The notes under the pieces are model-generated. The model ran no database searches. It had not been told where the DNA came from and saw nothing but the letters and a program-made list of their open reading frames with translations. From Atopsyche davidsoni (taxonomy: Eukaryota; Arthropoda; Insecta; Trichoptera; Hydrobiosidae), in the NCBI GenBank assembly GCA_022113835.1, contig JAILWY010000023.1, forward strand, positions 10,540,001 to 10,604,000: 64,000 nucleotides of DNA, read 5' to 3'. Below, in pieces: positions 1 through 12,875 of the stretch (its first letter is position 1; each line of letters begins with the position of its first letter). The position numbers were made by a program, and so were the translations under genes.

Positions 1-2738
1 GGCTCGGACCGCAGCCAGGATGGCCGGCGCGCGTGCCGAGTCAAGTGTCACGTCACCGCAGAGAATGGCCGGAGAAAAACCCACAGCGAAGCAAACGCGC
101 CGCGATGGATTGTACCGCATGGTTTGCAGTTATCCAGTCCGTATTCTATGGAGCGCTCTGCCGGACTGATGCAACACTGGATGAATAACTAAATAGCCAG
201 TTTCGCAGCGTAAAAAGAAAATTCCTCACGAATGTGGGTAGGCTGCTGATCGGCGATATCTGTCGCATACCACCCGACAGGGTACACCGCCACGCGGAAG
301 AACGCGACTGAAGTGGTGTTTACATAAAATTAGATACGATTACTGAGAATCTAAAAAAATAACAAATACAATTCCTACCCTAAGAACTATTGTATGTTAA
401 CAAAAGTAAATAAAAATATTTAAAAGATTTCATATCATACCTATATAGTTTATATTTTCAACATAGCATTATTATGTTAATTGTCATATTAATCCAAATC
501 CATGAATTTCATACAAAGGTGGTGAAGAGTTGTTCAAGGCTTATGATTGGTTTGTTTAGTTAAATACGCTTTGCTTGGGGGAAAAACGGAAGAACATGGG
601 CCACAAATGAAATTCGCGAGATTTCATAAAGCCGAGAAGATGCCTGAAATTAACCACGTGGCTATGTGCATATCGTGGCATAGTTGGCACAATATTGTCG
701 ATCTCCTGACGTCTTGTTGCTTTTACCAGAGCAATTGGGTTAATATAAAAATAAAAAAAAACTATCGACAGCATCGACCATAAGTTACAATGAGTGAAAA
801 TACCTGCTCTAGAACGCTCTGCGTGCTTGAATTAATTTGGATCAGCGATCCTTCGAGAAATCCAGTCGGAATCACACCTGAATCTGTACACAGCTCGTCA
901 TTTTACGGAGAAGTGCTTTACTTTACAATGGGCACGCAATACATGATGGTCAGTGGCGTACCACGGCTGTGGGGTACGAGCCTTTGAGAAAGAAGTATTA
1001 CTTAATTTAATTTTTTCAGTATTATATACATTCATATTGATAGAAAATAAATGTCCCTGTGGAGATAGGGCGACTTGTTCTTTGAATTATTTAACAACAA
1101 AAAAATATTAATTAAATACCTGTAATCATATAAACTAGTTATTTAATAAGAAGCATTGAATTTTTTTTCAAAATCCGCAAATGCTTATAAAGAGTATTAT
1201 ATAGAAAAACAGCATTCGCCTTTCAATTCACCGATTGATAGATATCTAACAGAGCAAATTATCAGATATTATTTTTATTTTTAAAAGTGTTATGTTTTTA
1301 TGTATATCTATTGAGTGAAAAAGATAATTATATTGATAAGGAAATACGACCACACATTGCTTGCAACCTAATCTTGATTTATAACTTTGGTGTATAATAA
1401 AATTAATTTTTTTTATACTTATAATGGATTAAAAATGTACTCAAATCTTAAATGCTCCCTGTTTCAGGTCATCGTATAACCTTCCTCAATAATGCTTTTA
1501 TTTAACAACCTACCATAATTATACTTATCACTACTTTACTTTTGGTTTACGATCAAACTAAAGCAACTTTGATATTAGACTCAAACTGTTTATGGACATT
1601 ATAATAACCTTTCTCTGCAGAAGACCAGAATAACCAGAAGAAAAATCACTATTCAAAACATTTAACACATTCAAAATTTAATAATAATAAAAAAAACATT
1701 AAAAATTTGTTCATTGAAATTAGTATTTAGAAGAGATTTATTTAATAATATAAATATTTCTACTTCTGCAGCTAAAAGGTTATAGTAAGCAAATGAGTAG
1801 TGATATTCATATTTCCACTTATATCTTACGGGCATTTCAAGATCTCCACAGAACAATAAATGTAACATAGAAATTTATTAAAACCAAACAATGTGACGTT
1901 GTCAGTAACTTTATTAAAGCTTTCAAATTAAAACGTGGCTATAGAGAAATACAAAAGTACACATGAAATACTGCAACACTGGTAACATGATATAAGTTAA
2001 TGAATTACAACTCTGTAGAACAAATCCAACTATGCATTACAGACCTCCACACCATACTTCCTTAATATGTACTATGGTAATCTACAGCAACATACTAACT
2101 AAAAATTGCTACACTTTGTTCAACCTTTGTACATTCATGGATATGGCTTAGCTAGTTATATAATTGGAGCGAAGACTCACAATAAAAACAATAAACTTGT
2201 TCAAATTTTAATTTAATCGTAATCAGTGGGAATAAATACAAAACGAATTACCTTTATACAGACACCTATTAGTTGGTTTTTTATGTAAATAATAGTTCAC
2301 CTGCCGGTAACAAATATAATTTTAATTTTTCCTTTAAAGAGAACCCACCACATCAATCATATTGAGCACAATAACAAAGTAAGATCAAGCATCTCGCGAA
2401 GTTTTAAAATAATATCCCGCATTTCACACTGCACAGTCAACAAATCATTACTGAAATGTTACATAAATGCTAACAGTGAATCCGATTCTGCGACAAAGGG
2501 CAAAGCCACGAGCCTTACATATCTATCACGGTACTCATTAAATTAACATTCCTTCAATACTCGCCCTAAACAATGCATAACACTAGATTATTAAAAAACA
2601 TAAAAAAATATATTGCTCAACGCTTCAATCTGCAGGAACAAATCAGCTCTCGAGAGCAACTTATATATTTCACTGTCTCTTTGAAAGAAATCTGTCGCAA
2701 GTTCCAACATAAGAGCCTGAGACAACATTATCTGTCAT
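1..2738. other. Non-coding stretch downstream of Psa
   Basis: No exon could be recognised on either strand. The first 300 bases are clearly more GC-rich than the rest. From about 330 the sequence is AT-rich with many stops. The part next to Psa is probably its 3' UTR. Short open frames at 547-783 and 790-987 resemble nothing I know. Confidence 0.6.
1874..1915 (-). terminator. Candidate polyadenylation signals for Psa
   Basis: Two AATAAA hexamers on the minus strand (1915-1910 and 1879-1874) lie about 0.83 kb past the Psa stop. A closer AATAAA overlaps the stop codon (2743-2738) and is too near to be the likely signal. AT-rich sequence makes chance hexamers common, so this is only a candidate. 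Confidence 0.2.
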
Positions 2739-2951
2739 TTATTTGTAGGTGGCCAGGAACTCCTTGGTGGCGGGCAGGTCGCGGGCCAGCCACGCAGCGT
2801 TGAGGCGGATGGTCTCCACGCTCTGCTGCACTGTCCTCTCGGCTCCCGGGGTAGGGTGATTCTTAAAGAACTCCTCTACTTCCAAAGCTGATTCTTCAGA
2901 TGCAAAATTTTCAGTTGTACACTTCACAAGTCTCGCCATCAAGAATCCCCC
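2739..2951 (-). CDS. Psa: Psa exon 10 with stop codon
   Basis: Residues 794-863, from GGFLMARLVKC through PTPGAERTVQQSVETIRLNA (the conserved PxPxAERTxQQ signature) to EFLATYK and TAA. The acceptor is TTTTACAG|GGG. Confidence 0.95.
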   Translation of the reverse strand, partial: GGFLMARLVKCTTENFASEESALEVEEFFKNHPTPGAERTVQQSVETIRLNAAWLARDLPATKEFLATYK

Positions 2952-5900
2952 CTGTAAAATGTTAGCATTTATGAAGTTTTATTATATAATAATAAAAAAA
3001 CTAAAACACAGTAATTCCCATGAGATGTTTGCTAAAGAATTATGTGTTTTTTGTTGAGTAGCAGTTTCATCTTAATCACATATTAAAAACTTTAGATATA
3101 AGTTGCATCCACACCTATGACACATTTACAAACTTGTTTAGGTCTCACAATTTTTATCAATGGACAATAGACGTCAAACTTAAACAAGAAAACAAATATA
3201 TGAAAATAAAATGTTACCTGATAACGGTCAAGCAAAAGAGCCCAGTTCTCTTTGAAAAACTCCCAAGCTAGGGTCCTCCCTGTTCGGGAGTTAGCGACTG
3301 CCAGAATCACAAACACTGTATCCTGTGACCTCACGTCATCCTGCAGACACACATCATGTTTTATCAAATGAGGAAAATTAAGCAAAATGACAATATTTCC
3401 AATAAAAAATACTCTCACAATTTAATACAATTCTTTCGCATTTTTATATAATTTTGTTATCATGTTAACTATGTTGTATATCAGAGCACATGAAGCTTGC
3501 TGCAGACTAGTTTAAATTATTTAAAAAAACACCTTGTAACCGAGATTTGATGTTGTCAATCAGTAATTGATACTTGAGTTTCAAATACAATTTACAAATA
3601 AAAGAGTAAATCCTGATAATGATAATAGTTCCTAGTGTGTATTTTATTTATTACAAAAAAATACTAAGTAACAATAACATTACCAGGCAAAATACAAACG
3701 GATAAACTCACAGATATGGCAAACTTCAGCACTTTCTCAAGGACCTTGACATCTTTAATGACTCCGAGAGAGCGACTGATTCTGTCCTTCTCTTCGTGAA
3801 GTTCTACTCGTCGGAACATCTCCAGGAAAGCCTCGTAAGTTGTCTCATCGCCATCTATCAGCACAGCTTTGTAACACGCTGATCTCAAATCAGCCGGTAG
3901 AGTCTTCTTCCCCGTGGTGTGGAGTTTAAATCTGAAATTAATAAGATTTCATTATTAATATGTTATATGATGTTAAAACAAAAGACAGCAACAATTTAAA
4001 TGTATTGTTTGGTTGGTTTATCTTAAATGAAACATTGAATATATATACACGGTACTTTAATTATTTAGTATGTGTGTTAAAAATGTTGTCAATAGAGATA
4101 AAAGTTTGTACCGTTTCTTGGCCTCTGCAATAGTATTAGGATCTTCAAAACTGATCATTCGATTCAGGGCCAAACTCCTGAGGAGCGTGTCCAGATGAGG
4201 CTCGTCCACCTTTGCGTCCCATGAGAGTCTTTCAGCAACTCTGCTGAATAGCTTTCGGCAATAATACTTCCACGGTTTCTCAAGTTCAGTGTGCGAAAGA
4301 ATCACTGATAGCTTGGACAAGCAATTGGCGATTGATGACCAAACTGTGAAGTTCGTCTCCGTGTTGAAAGCATCCATTAATTTCAGTGACTGAAAAATAT
4401 AAAAGACATTGCACTTTCTTTGTACAATTTAACTTACTTTTATTAAAAAAATCTATTTGTAATATTTCATAGACTAATGATAAAAAGAAACACAATTATA
4501 AATGTTTATATGATATTCTGTGTTTCTGGCTATATCAACTAAATAAGATTTGTACACATGATATTTTCATAAAAAATTACTTTACTTCAAGCAAATGTTA
4601 TCTTTGTGATTGCTATGCATACTCTATCAGAATTATGAGGCCCTAGCAACAGTTATAATTTGAGTACTTAGCTTAGTATTGCATACATAATTAAACATAT
4701 AATCTTTATCAAGTCCTTGATAATACACGGCATAAAATTGTTTCCCTCGTAAATAATCCCACAATGAAATATAATATAATTAAATGATAAAAACTTAATT
4801 GCACGGTTCTTATATTACCTCTACAGTGGGAGAGTGCCCAGCCTGTACCATTGCGAAGAGATCGTCTAGTAAACCCAGACGGTCCAGTGGGGGGAGACTG
4901 TGGTCCCGTACAGCTGCCACAAGGCGCGCAAGATCTGAGCTTGTGTAGCGAGTGCGATAGAATCCAACAGCACCCGGGTTCACCTATAGGGACATACATC
5001 AATTGTTACAATGTCAAAACTACAATAGCCCTGAATACTTATTTTTTTTGTATATGATAGAATTTTCTACAGATGTTTCTTTGTGTTCATGTTTTGTAAA
5101 GTTTTCGTACCTTCACCCAATCACTTTCGCTGACACCTTTAAGAACAACTTCTTGAGTCTTCTTTTCGAGGATAGTTGTCAGCGCAACCTACAAAATTAA
5201 AATTATTTAAGGAATCATTAGAGTAATATTATACTGATCAGTCCCAAAAAGATTCAAGTTAATAATAATAAAGGCATAGAATGTCATTTAACCTCTTTCA
5301 TTGCAAACAAGTCAAAAAATATTATTAAATATTGAGGAAATTGCTGTGAACCTGCAAGATTATCCATATTGTAAGGAAATAAACAAATCTAACAAAATAA
5401 TACTTTTGAATAAATGAAACTACTGATTTGAAATTTATGTCCACAAGAGAAGTATGATAAAACTCATAATATTATTGAGACCCAGTTATTTACATTAGGT
5501 AAAAATAAATACAGCATTATGTTAAGATAATGCTATCGTCGTTTTCAACAAACATTCACTGGAACAATCATATATCAAACAACAATGGCAGATGCCTTAT
5601 CAACATTGCATATTACTTAGTCAATATTTTCTAATAGCTTTGATAAAATTAATGTCTCATTATATGTAGGGATTAAAGTACAACTCCGGTTGTCACTCAA
5701 AAAATCAAAACTACACAGTACATATTCCAGTACAAACTGAATACTTTCAATAAAATAATTATAAAGTGACCATTCAATTATAAATTACCTTCTCAGGGTC
5801 CTGCTGAGTGGATATAGAGACAGGGATCATCCACAAACTATCAGAATCACAAGTGCCATCCGCGCAAAACTTCTCCTGACTGAGGGTGAGAATGCGGTCA

Positions 5901-7685
5901 TTTCCCGATTGCTGGGAGGACATCTGAACCACCGGAAAACCCATCTGCTTCGTCCACGTGGACATCACGTCTCCCACAGGCTTATCGGAGGCTTCTTCTA
6001 AAGCACTCCAAAGATCTTCGGTGAATGTGTTTTTGTACTAAAAGCAAGATAATTATCAATTAAATAATAATATGGTTATAAAATAATCATATTATTTGGT
6101 TTAGAAAGTGAGTCACCACATTATAACAAAAAAATTACATTACTAATTTATAAACAATAATAATATCGAATTTAATTATGTTTGCCTTTATTACCTGATG
6201 TTTCCGAAGATACAAGTTCATGCCTGTTTTAAAATCTTTATCTCCGATGTACCGATGCAACATTCTGATGACAGATGCTCCTTTATTGTACGATATGTCA
6301 TCAAAGATTTCATCAATCTCTGATGGATGACCAACAGGAACCTCAATTGGGTGAGAATTTTTCAAACAATCCAACTCGAGAGCCCTTGAAAAAGAAAATT
6401 ATAGAAAAAATTGAATGTTTGAAATAAACTATATGAATAAAAACAATTTAAGTTAATACATTTAGATTAACTTCTTTATATGACAATAATTTCTTATGTG
6501 TAAATATAATAAACCAACCTTATGTAAGTTTCGGTGACAAACTGAGTCCAGATATCATATTCGGGGAACAAGAAGTCAACACATAAGAATTCAACAAAAG
6601 TAGCATAGCCTTCATTAAGCCACAAATGGGTCCACCACTCCATGGTCACCAAGTTACCGAACCATTGATGGGCAAGCTCGTGACCCACGACCAGAGCAAT
6701 CCACTGCTTACTGACAGCTGATGTATTATGAGGATCCACCAGTAGACAAGTTTCTCGGTAAGTGACGAGACCCCAATTTTCCATTGCTCCGCCTGAGAAA
6801 TCAGCAATCGCTATCAAATCCATTTTCGGCAGTGGATAGGCAATGTTGAAATAGTCATTGTAGTAAGGTAGAACTTTTGTAGCGACTTCTAACGCAAATG
6901 TCCCTTGCTCTTTCTTTCCGACAGGAGTGTAAACTCTCACCTTGACGCCGTCTCTCGATGTACCTTCTACATAATCGTACTCTCCGACCACAATCGCGAC
7001 CAAGTATGTGGACATTATGGGAGTAGTATTAAACTTGACAGTACGGTTATTTCCTTGAGTCGTTTCACTTATCACAGGCATATTGGATAGAGCGATTCTA
7101 TCCTGGGGAACCTCAAGAGTGATGTCAAAAGTGGCCTTAATAGCCGGTTCATCCCAGCAGGGGAAACATCTTCTGGCATCCGTGGCTTCAAACTGAGTGA
7201 CCCCGCCGTATCTTTCCTCGCCCTTAGCGGTCAAGTACTTGCTTCTGTAGAATCCCTTCATTTTGTCATTTATTTCTCCAGTGAAATCGATATGCAGAGT
7301 GTGCTCCCCGGCGGGCAAGGCCTCCGCGAACACAAGAGTGACAGTCTCATCGTCGATCGACAGATTTGTTTCAACGGGTGACACTTCACAATCGTTCCCC
7401 AATGTTAAACTCACTTTTTGGATCGCCAAATCGAGAGAGTGTAAAATGATTTGCCGAGTGCTACTTATAACCTACAATAAAATTTAAAAAACATAATAAT
7501 GATGAACGCTGCGGAAACAGAAATCGCCGAACCCACTGAATGACTCGATAAAATGTTCTTACCGATAATTTTACGGAACTTTTCCCCTCGAACGTGAAAG
7601 TTTTTAGATCTGGCTTTAGTATGAGATCGTAATGCCTCGGGAGGACATTTTCTGGCAGCCTTTGAAACTGTTTCTTCTCAGACAT
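2739..7685 (-). CDS. Psa: Puromycin-sensitive aminopeptidase (M1 family), complete, 10 exons
   Basis: Zinc metallo-aminopeptidase of the M1 family (NPEPPS/Psa), a mainly cytosolic enzyme that removes N-terminal residues from peptides, including proteasome products. Joining ten exons at GT-AG sites with matching phases gives 863 residues, close to the roughly 875 of the human protein counted from its internal Met. The order is N-terminal beta domain (about 1-250), catalytic domain with exopeptidase motif GAMEN at 269-273, zinc site HELAH at 305-309 with catalytic E306 and third ligand E328 in NEG, transition-state tyrosine Y391 in DDISYNKG, then the helical C-terminal ERAP1-like domain (about 530-863). 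The tyrosine lies 85 residues after the catalytic Glu, as in human. No key residue is missing. The chosen start (7685, context AAAATGT) matches the conserved opening with FQRLPENVLPRHYDL; the frame stays open upstream to an ATG at 7925. Stop is TAA at 2741-2739. The assignment is very secure. Confidence 0.95.
3218..3340 (-). CDS. Psa: Psa exon 9
   Basis: Residues 753-793, DDVRSQDTVFVILAVANS to WALLLDRYQ. The acceptor is CTGCAG|GAT and the donor CAG|GTAACA, phase 0. It matches the family's VRxQDT...W...NW...YxxxYQ segment. Confidence 0.94.
3712..3931 (-). CDS. Psa: Psa exon 8
   Basis: The acceptor TTTCAG|A completes Arg679; residues 680-752 run from FKLHTTGKKTLPADLRSACY to VLKFAIS. The donor is TCT|GTGAGT, phase 0. 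This is a C-terminal helical repeat segment. Confidence 0.93.
4112..4389 (-). CDS. Psa: Psa exon 7
   Basis: Residues 587-678 plus two bases of Arg679, from SLKLMDAFNTETNFTVWSS to EDPNTIAEAKK. It belongs to the helical C-terminal domain. The acceptor is TTTTTCAG|TCA; the donor CG|GTACAA leaves a split Arg codon. Confidence 0.93.
4819..4983 (-). CDS. Psa: Psa exon 6
   Basis: Residues 532-586, VNPGAVGFYRTRYTSSDLA through SLPPLDRLGLLDDLFAMVQA to SPTVE. The acceptor is CCTATAG|GTG and the donor GAG|GTAATA, phase 0. The reading frame is not the longest one here; it was chosen from the GFYRT and PPxDRLGL family motifs. Confidence 0.93.
5111..5188 (-). CDS. Psa: Psa exon 5 (78 nt)
   Basis: Residues 506-531, VALTTILEKKTQEVVLKGVS then ESDWVK. 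The acceptor is TTTTGTAG|GTT and the donor AAG|GTACGA. It is too short to be picked up as an ORF, but it is required by phase and by alignment with the family (the W-V-K that precedes the NPGAVGFYRT segment). Confidence 0.9.
5789..6037 (-). CDS. Psa: Psa exon 4
   Basis: Residues 423-505, from YKNTFTEDLWSALEEAS through the well-conserved MSTWTKQMGFPVV to STQQDPEK. The acceptor is CTTTTAG|TAC and the donor AAG|GTAATT; 83 whole codons, phase 0 on both sides. Confidence 0.95.
6195..6384 (-). CDS. Psa: Psa exon 3
   Basis: The acceptor TTTTCAAG|G completes Arg359; residues then run 360-422, from ALELDCLKNSHPIEVPVGHP to LYLRKHQ. It contains the catalytic tyrosine Y391 in DDISYNKGASVIRML. The donor is CAG|GTAATA, phase 0. 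Confidence 0.95.
6519..7471 (-). CDS. Psa: Psa exon 2, catalytic core
   Basis: The 953-nt exon encodes residues 42-358 plus two bases of Arg359. The acceptor is TTTTATTGTAG|GTTATA and the donor ATAAG|GTTGGT. It holds the substrate-anchoring motif GAMENWG and the zinc-binding motif HELAHQWFGNLVTMEWW with the NEG glutamate. This is the longest open stretch in the window and reads like a typical animal Psa throughout. Confidence 0.96.
7563..7685 (-). CDS. Psa: Psa exon 1 (coding part)
   Basis: Encodes residues 1-41, starting MSEKKQFQRLPENVL and ending TFEGKSSVKLS. The donor is TCG|GTAAGA, phase 0. The 5' part of the exon is untranslated, or translated if the upstream in-frame ATG at 7925 is used. 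Confidence 0.92.
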
Positions 7686-7925
7686 TTTGGGATCGCCCCT
7701 TGCTTCACTGTCTGGGACTGGGCGCGGAGGGCAGGAGAGGAGCCGGTCGGCCGCCTGGCAGGTGGGGAGGCGGGGCGGGGCGGGGGCGGGCAGGTGGGCT
7801 AGTGCTCCGCTGACACGTATCGTGTGCGACCGCCGGCACGGCTCGCGTAACGGTACTCGTCGTGAAATGCCGCTCCTTGCAACTAATTCACAAACTTTGC
7901 TCTCCAACTGCACGAATCTAAGCAT
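7686..7925 (-). promoter_or_regulatory. Psa 5' leader and GC-rich promoter region
   Basis: Immediately upstream of the Psa start is a GC-rich block inside AT-rich surroundings. It has repeated GC-box-like motifs (GGCGGGGCGGGG) at about 7768-7790 on the plus strand, typical of a broadly expressed gene's promoter. The frame of Psa stays open through this block to an ATG at 7925-7923. No TATA box is evident at a convincing position. The transcription start is not determined. Confidence 0.5.
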
Positions 7926-10900
7926 GGGTCTCTAATCAATCTGATACACGTCAATCCAATATTCGCAAAGAGTAATCGTCTAGCCAGCAAAAAGTGTCCG
8001 GTCACTCTTGCCTGCGTTTGCAAAATTTAGGTTATGATAGTTCACAATCAAAATAGTGATTTATTAAAATTGTAATAAACAAGTGATTGGTAGAATATAA
8101 CATAATAATTTATAAAAAAAATATTTTTTTTTTCACTGAATTTGTGCGCAATTAAATACACCGCCTATTTTTTTTAAATATTGTCTATTAATTTCAAAGA
8201 GATTTTTTTTTTTGGTGTATAAATAAAGCAATATTACAAAATAATTTGATGTAATGTAATCAAAACAATTGATCAACCTGGTTCAAAATATACTGTAATA
8301 AAAATATATATTTTTTTAAATCATAATTTTTAATATATAGCAGGGATGGCGAAAGCGTCTACTGCATAACTATTCCTAGTCGCCCGTCTGTCTGATATAC
8401 ATTTCTGATGCCCGTCCCGCATAAACTGATTATTTGTGATAAGAAATCATTTATTTCTCTTATTAAAATAACATGATATTATATATTAGTAATATTTATG
8501 TTTGGCATAAGACCTGGAGATGGATGAGATAATCATAGGACAGCAATCTCATGTATTTATATGTTCACTAGCAATCTTAGCCTGGTGACTTCTAAAAGTC
8601 AGAAGAAAAATAAGGATTGGGCGATCTATTCAGGATATTAAGACCACACACAAAAGCTCAGCAAAAGTCATCGTATATACGATGAAGTCATGTGTCACTC
8701 TCCTGCTGCAACGTAGTAGTTTAATGTTTATGAAACTTATCTAATAAAGCATACATTTCTCATACTATTTTTTACATTGTCTAATAAGCCTTGGATTTTT
8801 TTACTAAATATAAGATATTCACAAAAGATATCAAACAAAAAGAATGTTTAAGACAAACATAAAAAATATTAACTATTATATTCATGCATTGTAAAAGCAG
8901 TATATATTTTGTGCTATACTTCTGTGAATATTTCATTTCATGGTTTGCGATTTATTTAGTAATTGCAAGTGTTGTTGCAAATCATAAATGGAGAAATAAA
9001 AATAACCTTGTGATATTCATCTTACCTCCATGCTGCTGTGTTACAAATTCACGTATAAACAATGGATATATGTTTCCAATTAAAAATAAAAAAACAAGTT
9101 TTGACCGTTTGAAATAAATTTATTTATCAGTTCAAAATTCGTATTTACACAATATTTTTTTGTAATATAAAAAGACCGTAATATTAAAATTATTCCCTAT
9201 TTGCATTATATGACTATCAATAGATTTACATTTGGAAAATAATAAGATGGGAACCTCATTGTGTATTATACATTGGGAATATTCAATTGTGTTAAAATAA
9301 TTTCTTAATCTCGGACACTTCGGCACATTATATTCATGAACTGACATATTATAAAACACAAAAAAAAAATTGTGTACTAATAATTTGGAATAGATTCTAC
9401 ATTAGCATTGTCAAAATGTCTACATTTCTCTAGAATAATCATACTCCTCTACTCGTCAACTACAATGTCATTACAAATAAAAAATGTTATACGTGGTGCG
9501 AACGGGAGGTTCACTAGGAATTATACCTTTTCACAAGTCAAACCTTGGATATAACTTGTATTGTGTTATACTACTAAAAATTTTCATATTTTACTGTATG
9601 AAATATGCATATTTTGCGAAAAAAAGATTCCAGTTACTTTAAATAGCAGTACTAAAACAACACTCTACACACAGCTCCGATTATCTAGTGTTATTTGAAT
9701 GAAAAGCATTATATATGAATATGTAAATGAAAATATTCAGTTTTACTTGAAACTACTAATATACAATCTTGGACCTTCTAGTGTATCAGAAATCAAGTTA
9801 TTTTAATTTGCAAGAATGAAAAAAAAACTATTTAGTATTTAAGGCTAAGTGGCTATGTAGGATTATTACATTTACTGCCAAAACTAACCATTACTCTTAT
9901 TACACACAGAAAGTCTCAAAGCATTGTATATTAAAATAAAATACAACAATGACTAACCTCTTTATAATAAAAGTCCAACTACACAAATTACACTAAGATA
10001 TATTCACAAAATGAATATGGCAGAATAAGACTAAATCCATTGTAATATAACAAAAAGTATTCAATGAAATCTGAAAATATTCTCCTTTTCTATACTTGAA
10101 TATAATAACTACATAAGATGTCTCACAGCATCCTGTTAAATGTGGATAGATAAATTATAAAGTATTGCTACGAGTTGAGAAGCAGTTACTAATTTATAGA
10201 TAAAAATAAAAATTAGCACTACAGGAATCTAAGAAATTATCTGCTTAATATGACTAAATGTGGCGCAACAAATTTACAATTATTTCCACATATTTTTTTT
10301 CAGATCCACTAATTTTAAATAAATACAGTGGGCAAAATGTTAGAAATTAAAAAAAAAATTCCTATGACTTCTACTTTTACAATAGTACATAGTAATTTAT
10401 CAATAATTAGGCTAAACATTCTACAACGCAATCTTCTTTGCCTATTAACAAACTGTTTAATATTCATTAAGTTTATTGAGCACCATGGAAGGAATAAGAG
10501 TGCATTTAAACTAAACTTTTCATCTCGGATATTCCTCCAGTTTTTGTCATTTATTTCTTTACGGTCTACTCTGTTAATAAATGAAAGTCCTATATAAGAA
10601 TGTTTTCATTACTAGTTCTTCTATTTCTTGGCAATAATATATTATTAATACGCCTCTCTTATTGCATTTTACTAAGTGAAAAGATTTGTTGTTTCATTAT
10701 TCATTGCCCCCTTGCGGTTTACATCCATATCACAATATTAAATGAGTATCACATTCTCTTACGAATCATGATCAATTTAATAAGAAATTGAAAAACACTT
10801 TAATCCAATGAAACATAACAAAAATATCTTTTCAAGGCTCATTAGGCTTTGAGATAGTATTAATTTGGATTTTGTAGATACAGTCAAGCTTGGGTCAGAC

Positions 10901-12807
10901 TTCCAGACTCGTAATTTTCTGTGACTTCTGTGAAGTTGTTTTAAAATAACCTGTTTATGAATTATCCAAATAATACTAAAATGTATTGAATGTATTGTAC
11001 GCAAGTGTAAACTCATACACTACCAGTGTAACACTACCCCTGTGTCGGAAATAATCTATGGCAGTGATGCTACCCAAATTATATTACTAATCATCTTTTA
11101 TTTGATCCCACAATTATTCATGAAATTTAGTAGAGTAATCAAAATCGCTAAGGATGGATCTAAGTTATTTTGTTTTCCAAGTAGTATGAAAACTATCTAA
11201 TAGCTTCATGTTGAGGTAATTGACGTAATTTATACAAATCAGGCATTATTTGGCTACCAAATCTATCAATACTGGAAACCTATATTAGCATAATAGCAAT
11301 ATGTACTAGATAATATGTTGAATAATAAAATGTTGCCCTAATGAAAATGCCTCACACAATATACTGAGAAATTGCCAAATTTATGAATACACGTGATCGA
11401 AGATAACGAAGCTCTAGAAATAAAAAGTATAATGAGATTAGTGCATGTATCTTAAGCGTTACGGACGGCTGTCAAGGCTATGCAAGCTACTCGAAATAAA
11501 CATCAGCGCAAAGTTACAGCACTGCCTCACAATACGACCTACAAGTAATGGATGAAGTGTGAATGTGAGCAAGTTAGCCATTTCCAATAAATCATTTCAA
11601 ATCACGGATACTATCGTGAACCTGCTTGTATAGCCTTCATTATGTATCCTTACCTAACAAATACCTGGTCATTGTGATTGAATGGCTTAATCATACAATT
11701 TTTTTGAATACAGACTATTGAACAGTATCACAATACTTACGGGTATTGCAGGTAATTTTGGTGTAGCTTATGAGCATATTATTTTAAATGTACACCTACT
11801 TGAACACAAGTCCACGGAACAAAGAAAATTGTTTCTGTAGTGTATTTATAAAAGGAAAAATCAAATACTTAAAATTTTTGGTTAAAAGAAATGCATTTGG
11901 TCATAGAATGTAAAAAAATATTGCTTAATATAACATAAGATGTATATGAAATCAAATATCTTGTAAAACATAAATGTATAATGAATATGGAAAAAAAAAC
12001 AAAATAAGAGTCTGACAAGTGAGTATAAATAAATGTATCACTTTAGAAAAGGTGACAACAATTTAATTAGAATGTCATCCATTTGTCTTAAAGTATAATT
12101 TGTATTTATTGCACATGTTTTCCAATACGAAAAATAATAGCCTTTTCCTGTTATTCTAATATTATTAATAACAATGAAGGATTTCAGGACTGAATTTAAA
12201 AATATACCTTCAGATTCTCTTACAGTAAATTTAATTCAACAGTCTATACATTGGATGAGGTTGATAGAAATGCTGACCTGTGCCTGTGCAGGTAAACAAA
12301 CTCAAAGGATAAAAATTATATAAGCCATGTACTGTAAAAAGTTATCAGTTTGCATGAAAATAATAAAATTATAATATTGAACATACTTCTCAACATTGCC
12401 TAGTAAGGATTGATTTTATTTACCTATTCATTATTAATAATATATATTTATATAATTCAATCATTCTGAGATCCACAACAGTCTCAAATGTGGATTACGG
12501 CAAATAAATAATCAAATCAAATATTTTTCATTTCTATATCAGTTCTTCATACATTCATAAATGATTCAAATTCAAAATTACTTAAATAGTTAGTCAATTC
12601 AAATAATACAATATCTATTCATAATTTATTGACATAATTACAAAAGAGACTTATCGAACAGTCATTTATCTTGGCGTTACATTTTTCTCACTCTGATGTG
12701 TTTCTCCCTTCAATGTTATGTAAAATTTCATAGAAAATTTATCTATACACGACACTCGTCGACACATAATAGATTAAAGGCGCAGAGTCCGGTCCGACTT
12801 GGCCCGC
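7926..12807. other. Spacer between Psa and Eip63E, including probable Eip63E 3' UTR
   Basis: AT-rich DNA with poly-A and poly-T runs and no recognisable exon. The part just below 12808 must hold the 3' UTR of the kinase gene. At 8342 the sequence CAGGGATGGCGAA resembles a hAT transposon terminus, but no matching opposite end was seen. All open frames here are short and AT-driven. Confidence 0.6.
12625..12630 (-). terminator. Candidate polyadenylation signal for Eip63E
   Basis: AATAAA on the minus strand about 180 nt past the Eip63E stop. Another lies at 12420-12415. The choice between them, or use of a later one, cannot be made from sequence alone. Confidence 0.25.
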
Positions 12808-12875
12808 TCACTTGATGCCTGCGTGGCGATGCTCGGGATACAGGAAAACGCCGTCAACGCTGAATATTGACACTT
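12808..12875 (-). CDS. Eip63E: Eip63E last coding exon and stop
   Basis: The acceptor TTGTTGCAG|AA completes Glu371. Residues are [20 protein letters not shown], then Lys and TGA at 12810-12808. The SIF(S/T)V motif followed by a short tail is the usual end of the PFTAIRE kinases. It is too short to appear as an ORF. Confidence 0.9.

Noticed and set aside
7687..7935. Plus-strand open frame in the Psa leader
   Set aside because: Low-complexity Gly/Arg/Ala peptide produced by the GC-box region; no family resemblance.
8342..8356. CAGGGATGGCGAA, like a hAT terminal repeat
   Set aside because: No inverted partner or 8-bp duplication was found nearby, so no element could be defined.
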